Positions 7,061 through 11,644 of a DNA stretch of 11,644 nucleotides are shown in pieces. The first letter of the stretch is position 1, and each line of letters opens with the position of its first letter. Under the pieces are notes generated by a model. It was not told where the DNA came from and searched no databases. It worked only from the letters and a program-made list of their open reading frames with translations. The stretch lies in assembly GCA_008636095.1 (NCBI GenBank), contig VSJD01000192.1, positions 1-11,644 on the forward strand. The letters run 5' to 3'. The translations under genes and the position numbers were made by a program. Origin of the DNA: Kiritimatiellota bacterium. GTDB taxonomy: Bacteria > Verrucomicrobiota > Kiritimatiellia > JAAZAB01.

Positions 7061-7912
7061 ATGACTCTCGGTAGCGAGCATGAAATTCGGACAATGACCC
7101 GAGCGGATATGGATTTGGCGGTGGACTGGGCGGCAAAAGAAGGCTGGAACCCGGGCCGGCACGATGCCGACTGCTTTTACACCACCGATCCGAATGGGTA
7201 TTTCATGGCCTTCCATGGCGGCGAACCAATCGGCTGTATCAGCGCGGTGGCCTATGACGAAAACTTCGGCTTTATCGGCTTTTTTATCGTCAAACCCCAG
7301 TACCGGGGCGGTCGGATCGGCATTCGCCTGGGAACGCACGCTTTGGATTATCTGGGGCCGCGTAATGTCGGTATTGACGGTGTGGAAAAGAAGGTAAAAA
7401 ATTACATCCACCATGGCTTTACACTGGCCGGCCATACGATTCGCTATGAAGGGCGGGGTATTGACGGGCAGGCTACGGTCAATCTCCGGCCTATCGCCGA
7501 GGTGCCGTTTGACCAGTTGGCGGCGTATGACCGTCGCCATTTTCCCGCTCCACGGCTGCATTTTCTATCACGCTGGATTAAACAGCCGGACAGCGCCGGG
7601 TTCGCGGTGATGAGTGGTCCAAGCCTGACCGGGTATGGCATCGTCCGGGCCTGTCGGCAAGGATATAAAATCGGCCCTTTATTTGCCAATAACCCCGCCG
7701 TGGCGGAAGAACTGTTACTGGGGCTTATTGCCGTCGTGAAGTCGGACGGTCCAGTGTATCTCGATGTTCCTGAAGTAAATACCACCGGTGTAAGTCTGGC
7801 GCTCCGCTACCACATGAAGCCTGTGTTCAAGACTGCCCGGATGTACAATCGCAATGCCGTCAGCCTGCCGGTGCAAGCCATCTTTGGTATGACCAGCTTT
7901 GAATTGGGGTGA
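7061..7912 (+). CDS. GNAT-family N-acetyltransferase with C-terminal second domain
   Basis: A 283-residue protein. The N-terminal half is a GNAT fold that would transfer an acetyl group from acetyl-CoA: IRTMTRADMDLAVDWAAKEG at about 9-28, GEPIGCISAVAYDENFGFIG at about 54-73, then the acetyl-CoA loop PQYRGGRIGIRL at 79-90 and GIDGVEKKVKNYIHHGF at 104-120. The second half (about 135-283) resembles the Acetyltransf_18-type domain often fused behind GNAT: RQGYKIGPLFANNPAVAEELL near 199-219, YLDVPEVN at 233-240, and ARMYNR near 259-264. The pyrophosphate loop reads Q-x-x-G-x-R rather than the usual Q/R-x-x-G-x-G/A. The start is the ATG at 7061, behind AAAGGGA. An upstream in-frame GTG (7010) lacks a ribosome binding site, and another ATG at 7094 is possible. 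It is the only plus-strand gene, divergent from the operon and convergent with the next gene. The substrate is unknown. Confidence 0.85.
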   Translation: MTLGSEHEIRTMTRADMDLAVDWAAKEGWNPGRHDADCFYTTDPNGYFMAFHGGEPIGCISAVAYDENFGFIGFFIVKPQYRGGRIGIRLGTHALDYLGPRNVGIDGVEKKVKNYIHHGFTLAGHTIRYEGRGIDGQATVNLRPIAEVPFDQLAAYDRRHFPAPRLHFLSRWIKQPDSAGFAVMSGPSLTGYGIVRACRQGYKIGPLFANNPAVAEELLLGLIAVVKSDGPVYLDVPEVNTTGVSLALRYHMKPVFKTARMYNRNAVSLPVQAIFGMTSFELG

Positions 7913-7997
7913 ATAATATTGACGGGGCTGTAACCTGAAGGCTAATGGTCTGTAAATAATCCTGAATAATTTGAAAATCCAGGCGCGGAAATATTAT

Positions 7998-10331
7998 TTA
8001 CCATTCATAAACCAGGCAGTCATTTTGCGGGACAGTCAATTTTACTTCCCGCTGTTTATCGTTCACCAGCATAATATTCTCCGCAGTGGGGGCATCGTTG
8101 AAAATTACGGTAATATATTTATGGCCATTTTGCCAAGAGACGATTTCCGCATTGCCCAGCTTTAGCGTGACATTGCCAGCTTTCTGGCCTTCAATAAAAT
8201 AATTTTCATATTCGGCTATCAAGGCGTTAGCTTCGCGGATAGGTTTAATCAGCTGATCATCCATGCCCCAGATGCCGCAGAAAGACCAGCCGTAACTGCC
8301 GCCTATGGCAATATGTTTCAGTATAAAATTTTTTAAATTAGGCAGGGCCTGGTAAGTGCTTCTATTGGCGTTTTGAGAGTAGCGGCCCACGTCGCCGTAA
8401 TGAAAAACCTGCAGGCTGTTGATAATTTCAGGATTATTTTTGAGCTCAGGATTTTTATCCAAAAAAGCTTTGCGCAGGTCGCGCACTACCGACAAGCCGC
8501 CTTGAAAAGATGGCCTTTGCATGGCAATATCCAGATAGGGGCCGGACATTCCCCAGTCCACGCCATAGCACTGCCTGGTCTGTTCGCCGTTCGGACCGGT
8601 ATAAATGCCGAAGTTGGCCGCGGGATTGCTTTCCCGGGCAGCTTGCCGCATTAGAGTCCAGACCCTGATATGCTGCCCGCATTTAAAATCAACCCACTTT
8701 TCGTATAATGTCGTCCTGCATTCCGGCAAGGTCGGAACATGGTCCAATTTCAGATAATCCTGGAAAGCCCGCAGACAGCGCGGACAAATACAGACCTGTC
8801 TAACGACGTTGGAGTTACTAGGATTTAAAGTTCCTTTGTAAACAAAATTCGTAAAAAACGGGGCGGCCCTGATTTCAAAATCCCACCAGATACCGTCCAA
8901 TTTGTTGAATTCTACGGATTTTTTAACAATCTCATAGGTTCGTCCCAGCCAGGGGTTTTCCTTGCCGCCCTTGACCGTATTTGTCGGAATATCGTACTTG
9001 CCGCCATCCAGGCCGTGTGTCAGGCAGACACGGTAATCAGGGGTTTTATTGCCGTGAATGGTTGTGGCCCAGAACTCAGGATGGTCCTCGCAGTATTTTT
9101 TTGCGGTTGGATCATAAAGGAAACGAAGGTAGGTCCTGGTTTTAAAACCCAATTCTTTCGCTTCCCGGGCAATGGGAATATCGAGGTCTTCCGGGGAAAT
9201 TGGATTTTCAAAATCGATATCCGGCATATAAGGTAGAACCGTATTTAATCCCCAGGAACGGAATTTCTGCAAATACAACTTCCTGATCGCCGGTGTTTCC
9301 GCTTGCAAAGCGGTTTCCGCGATCCAGACTGAAGTTTCCAGTTTTTGGGGCGCACGCGCGTTTTTACCGGCGGTTAAAAGGACTTGCCCTTCTTTAATTA
9401 CCACGCCATTCTGGTCTTCCAGGCGCCAACCCAGGGTTTCAGGCAGTTGCAAATTCTTGTCTATATTTAAAACAATTATTTTGACGTAATTGACATCATC
9501 AATATTTGCGGTTTTTTCTTTGAGCAGAATATTTTCGGTTTTGATATCACAGGCAATCAGATATTTTTTACCGGGATTTAACCCGATCCATCCGTGTTCT
9601 TCCTGTATTTTATCAGCAAAGCTGTCTGCTTTGAGCGCGACCCGGCAATAGTAGCTGGCGTAGCTGTTGCTGTTCCCAGCCAGGGAAATGGTTTTAGGCA
9701 GCAGGAAAATAATTTTATTATTTTCCAGATCCTTGATGGAGAAATTTTTAAAAAGCAGGTTGCCTGATAAAACACCCAGGTCGGCGGCGCCTCCGGTTTT
9801 ATCCGCGAAAACCGGAATAACGCCGCATGAAGAAGCCGATTCCGGGGCCTTGATTTCCCATTCCAGATGTTCCCAGTCGCGGGTGCCGGAGAAGCGCATT
9901 AATGATTCGTTGTAAAAGTGCACCATGTTCCTGTCAAAAAAGCAGGCGCGCAGTTCCATGCCCTGTGCAGGCATTTGGCAGCAAAGTTCGTTTCGCAAAT
10001 TGCCGCTGGACTTATTTTGACGCAAGATTTGTTTAAGCGGTTTATTAAACCTGCTTGAATTGTCAGTGCCCTCTATGGCCAGCGGGCTTAAGGTGATTTT
10101 ATCCGGAAACGACAAAATCATGTTAATCGGGCCGCGATTCGTAACCGCAGGAATGGCCGGCCGCAGCATCAAGATTCCGCCCGGGGTTACTTCAATTGTT
10201 TTGGCGAAAAAGGGTGAGTCCGGCCATAATCCTGGTTTTTCCTGGCTGCCTTTCGTTTCCTTCATTAGTGATAAAAATATCGTCGCTATGAAAACAACCA
10301 GCCCTATTGTAAAAATATTTGTTTTTGACAT
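7998..10331 (-). CDS. Membrane-anchored or exported putative glycoside hydrolase
   Basis: A 777-residue protein. Residues 5-23 are hydrophobic after one lysine (signal peptide or anchor; no clear A-x-A cleavage site and no lipobox). Residues about 125-205 look like a jelly-roll carbohydrate-binding domain (FSGTRDWEHLEWEI at 147-160, then LLFKNFSI). Residues about 335-715 look like a TIM barrel: WGLNTVLPYMPDID at 360-373, LGFKTRTYLRF at 394-404, LDGIWWDFE at 478-486 with a candidate catalytic Asp/Glu pair, and CICPRC at 514-519. The last 60 residues suggest a small beta domain. The C-x-C-x2-C motif is shared with the hydrolase at 3891-6041. Base composition is clearly AT-richer than in the operon. 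GAGG stands near the ATG, and a perfect TATAAT lies upstream. Exact family and substrate are not recognised; hydrolase is the best guess, acting outside the cytoplasm. Confidence 0.6.
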   Translation of the reverse strand: MSKTNIFTIGLVVFIATIFLSLMKETKGSQEKPGLWPDSPFFAKTIEVTPGGILMLRPAIPAVTNRGPINMILSFPDKITLSPLAIEGTDNSSRFNKPLKQILRQNKSSGNLRNELCCQMPAQGMELRACFFDRNMVHFYNESLMRFSGTRDWEHLEWEIKAPESASSCGVIPVFADKTGGAADLGVLSGNLLFKNFSIKDLENNKIIFLLPKTISLAGNSNSYASYYCRVALKADSFADKIQEEHGWIGLNPGKKYLIACDIKTENILLKEKTANIDDVNYVKIIVLNIDKNLQLPETLGWRLEDQNGVVIKEGQVLLTAGKNARAPQKLETSVWIAETALQAETPAIRKLYLQKFRSWGLNTVLPYMPDIDFENPISPEDLDIPIAREAKELGFKTRTYLRFLYDPTAKKYCEDHPEFWATTIHGNKTPDYRVCLTHGLDGGKYDIPTNTVKGGKENPWLGRTYEIVKKSVEFNKLDGIWWDFEIRAAPFFTNFVYKGTLNPSNSNVVRQVCICPRCLRAFQDYLKLDHVPTLPECRTTLYEKWVDFKCGQHIRVWTLMRQAARESNPAANFGIYTGPNGEQTRQCYGVDWGMSGPYLDIAMQRPSFQGGLSVVRDLRKAFLDKNPELKNNPEIINSLQVFHYGDVGRYSQNANRSTYQALPNLKNFILKHIAIGGSYGWSFCGIWGMDDQLIKPIREANALIAEYENYFIEGQKAGNVTLKLGNAEIVSWQNGHKYITVIFNDAPTAENIMLVNDKQREVKLTVPQNDCLVYEW

Positions 10332-10369
10332 AATTTTACCTCGTCTGCCCGATAACTTGTGTCATGTTA

Positions 10370-10399
10370 ATTATACTTGTTAGCCAGTAGCAAGTGCAA
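10370..10399 (-). promoter_or_regulatory. Promoter of the anchored hydrolase gene
   Basis: On the minus strand a perfect -10 TATAAT (10370-10375) follows a weak -35 TTGCAC (10394-10399) after 18 bases. The predicted start near 10363 leaves a leader of about 32 bases before the ATG. The -35 lies within the loop of an inverted repeat (CCAGT at 10384-10388 with ACTGG at 10405-10409; inner AGC/GCT), which could be a regulator site. Confidence 0.5.
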
Positions 10400-10469
10400 C
10401 GCTAACTGGTCGAGTTTGCCCGCCTACGGCGGTGCCTTAGGCGACCAGGGCTATGCCTTCTGTGGGCAT
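10384..10469. other. Structured intergenic region with nested inverted repeats
   Basis: Between the GH38 gene end and the next gene start lie several inverted repeats: CCAGT/ACTGG (10384-10388, 10405-10409), CTGGTCG/CGACCAG (10406-10412, 10442-10448), CGCCTA/TAGGCG (10421-10426, 10438-10443), the tight hairpin CGCC-TAC-GGCG (10421-10431), and ATGCC/GGCAT (10453-10457, 10465-10469). They partly exclude one another. No T-tract follows, so an intrinsic terminator is unlikely. It may be a dispersed palindromic element, an mRNA-end structure or an operator region. The rest of 10332-10542 shows nothing further recognisable. Confidence 0.45.
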
Positions 10470-10542
10470 CGATTCGTTTGATAGATAAAATATGGTCGGG
10501 TGGGCGTTTGGATGCAAGCAGAAATTTGATCATATAGCGGTA

Positions 10543-11644
10543 TCAGGATTCTGTTGTCAGGATCTGTTCCGCCTTCCAGCGCCCGGCTTTCTTGAAAATC
10601 CGCCAGGTGGCAATCCGGCGAGGATGTACCGTGCCCAGGTTGATGTGTTTGCCCAGCCAGGTTAATTTTGCCCGTACCGTCTGTCCCGTACTTTCCTGAA
10701 CGCGCACAATCCAGCCCTGCCCATTATGCGCCGTTTTGAGCGCAAGCAGATGCAAGGTTGAAGGCATCAGTTCCGCCAGGGATCCCTGGCGCGGCCAAGA
10801 AGCTTTTTTGGGCGGCACAGGAACGGTCAGTGCGGTCTGTTCCAGTTCTCCGGCCAGGTGCGGTAATTGCCCGTCGCCGGGCGCGAGAACGAAACGGAAT
10901 TTCAATTCCCCGTTATCCACTGTGGGGCGCCACAGTTCTTCCCTGGATCCCATGGTTCGGTTGTCGGCATAACGACTGGCGCGGACAATCGTGGCCTGCA
11001 GAGCGCCGTCCTTGTTGTTGAACGCATAAAGCGCGTCACTGGCAAAACCGAAACTTGTGTTTATTCCTTTCACGCGCACCCAGCGTCCGCCCGGAACTTC
11101 GCCGCAGGGTGTGCGCCGGATTACGCCGCCCGGCACCTCAAATTCCGCCTTGTCTCCAACCGAAGGCATGACCAGTTTCAGTCGCGCGGAGCGTTCGTTC
11201 CATAAAACGCGGGCATTAACATCAACGGCGGGCCGGTTGCGATAAACCGAAATCATCAAGTCCATATGGGAGTGTCCGCCGGTCATTCGAACCCATAACG
11301 TGCCTCGTTCCGGTCCGAATTCGATTGTCCGGACATCGGCAATTTTCCAATTATAGCGGATTTCCTGCAAATCCAGCGAACCCGGTTCGTCGCAGTCGCC
11401 GCCCCAGGAGCCCCATGGATCTTCCACGGTGATGGCCCCCAATCCGGATTTGCCAAATACCGGTTTGCCCTTGAAGAAAACCTGAATACCGGTGCCGCCT
11501 TTGACGGCATTCACGCGATATATTCCGTTGTTAATGATGCCGGCGCGCGCATTAACGGGATTTGACACGGCGGGTATTGTTGCGCCTTCCTTCCAAGCCA
11601 GAGTGAAAACATTCCAGCCCAACGGCGGCAAAGTTACATGGGCT
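10543..11644 (-). CDS. Alpha-mannosidase GH38-type, C-terminal part (5' end beyond window)
   Basis: The frame stays open to the right edge, so only the last 366 residues are visible; the leucine TTG at 11631 is not the start. The visible part begins in the linker typical of GH38 enzymes (VTLPPLGWNVFTL) and continues through the large C-terminal beta-sandwich: NNGIYRVNAVKGGTGIQVFF, SHMDLMISVYRNRPAVDVN, FEVPGGVIRRTP with GEVPGGRWVRV, and a final LKTAHNGQGWIVRVQESTG. These match the order in GH38 alpha-mannosidases, which release alpha-linked mannose from glycans. The catalytic barrel with its metal site lies outside the window, so activity cannot be judged. The stop is followed by 211 bases before the next gene in the same direction. 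Identification of the domain is fairly strong; substrate is inferred from the family. Confidence 0.82.
   Translation of the reverse strand, partial: AHVTLPPLGWNVFTLAWKEGATIPAVSNPVNARAGIINNGIYRVNAVKGGTGIQVFFKGKPVFGKSGLGAITVEDPWGSWGGDCDEPGSLDLQEIRYNWKIADVRTIEFGPERGTLWVRMTGGHSHMDLMISVYRNRPAVDVNARVLWNERSARLKLVMPSVGDKAEFEVPGGVIRRTPCGEVPGGRWVRVKGINTSFGFASDALYAFNNKDGALQATIVRASRYADNRTMGSREELWRPTVDNGELKFRFVLAPGDGQLPHLAGELEQTALTVPVPPKKASWPRQGSLAELMPSTLHLLALKTAHNGQGWIVRVQESTGQTVRAKLTWLGKHINLGTVHPRRIATWRIFKKAGRWKAEQILTTES

Noticed and set aside
7953..8000. TAAATAAT/ATTATTTA stem between the convergent GNAT and hydrolase genes as a bidirectional terminator
   Set aside because: The stem is pure A/T with a long interrupted loop, overlaps the hydrolase stop codon and lacks a T-run; thermodynamically weak.
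11629..11631. TTG codon as start of the right-edge gene
   Set aside because: The frame continues open to the window edge with GH38 linker sequence (HVTLPPLGW), so the gene is truncated by the window, not starting there.

Overview
The window holds eight protein-coding genes (one cut by the right edge), seven of them on the minus strand. They read as the glycan-degrading part of a bacterial genome. No taxonomic marker is present. The combination of heparinase II/III-type lyase, TIM-barrel putative glycoside hydrolases carrying a C-x-C-x2-C motif, a GH38 alpha-mannosidase and an in-operon IclR regulator is most reminiscent of Lentisphaerota, Kiritimatiellota or other PVC-group polysaccharide degraders. 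That placement is inference only.

Layout, left to right: (1) panC, pantothenate synthetase, at 8-877 on the minus strand. (2) A first copy of a repeat at 950-988. (3) A compact four-gene minus-strand operon, transcribed from about 6853 leftwards: SIS-domain sugar-phosphate protein, putative glycoside hydrolase, IclR-family regulator, heparinase II/III-family lyase. Gaps between genes are 25, 32 and 6 bases. (4) A promoter with an overlapping palindrome and paired half-sites at 6833-6887, upstream of the operon. (5) A second copy of the repeat at 6923-6961, in the same orientation. (6) A plus-strand GNAT acetyltransferase at 7061-7912. (7) A clearly AT-richer gene, 7998-10331 minus, for a membrane-anchored or exported putative glycoside hydrolase. 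(8) A structured intergenic stretch at about 10384-10469. (9) The C-terminal part of a GH38-type alpha-mannosidase, 10543 to the right edge, minus.

The most notable observation is that the four-gene operon with its own regulator and promoter is bracketed by a 32-base perfect direct repeat (39 bases with two mismatches), 5,973 bases apart. Each copy contains a perfect 7-bp hairpin. This is the geometry of a self-contained catabolic cassette moved or exchanged between short repeated sites. No integrase or transposase gene lies between the repeats, so a dispersed repeat (REP, MITE or IS-end type) that happens to sit on both sides is a real alternative.

Proposed joint function (inference): the lyase cleaves a uronic-acid-containing glycan, the hydrolase trims the products, the SIS protein handles a phosphorylated sugar, and the IclR protein senses an intermediate and controls the operon. 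The GH38 enzyme and the anchored hydrolase to the right extend the glycan-degrading theme but are not obviously part of the same transcription unit.
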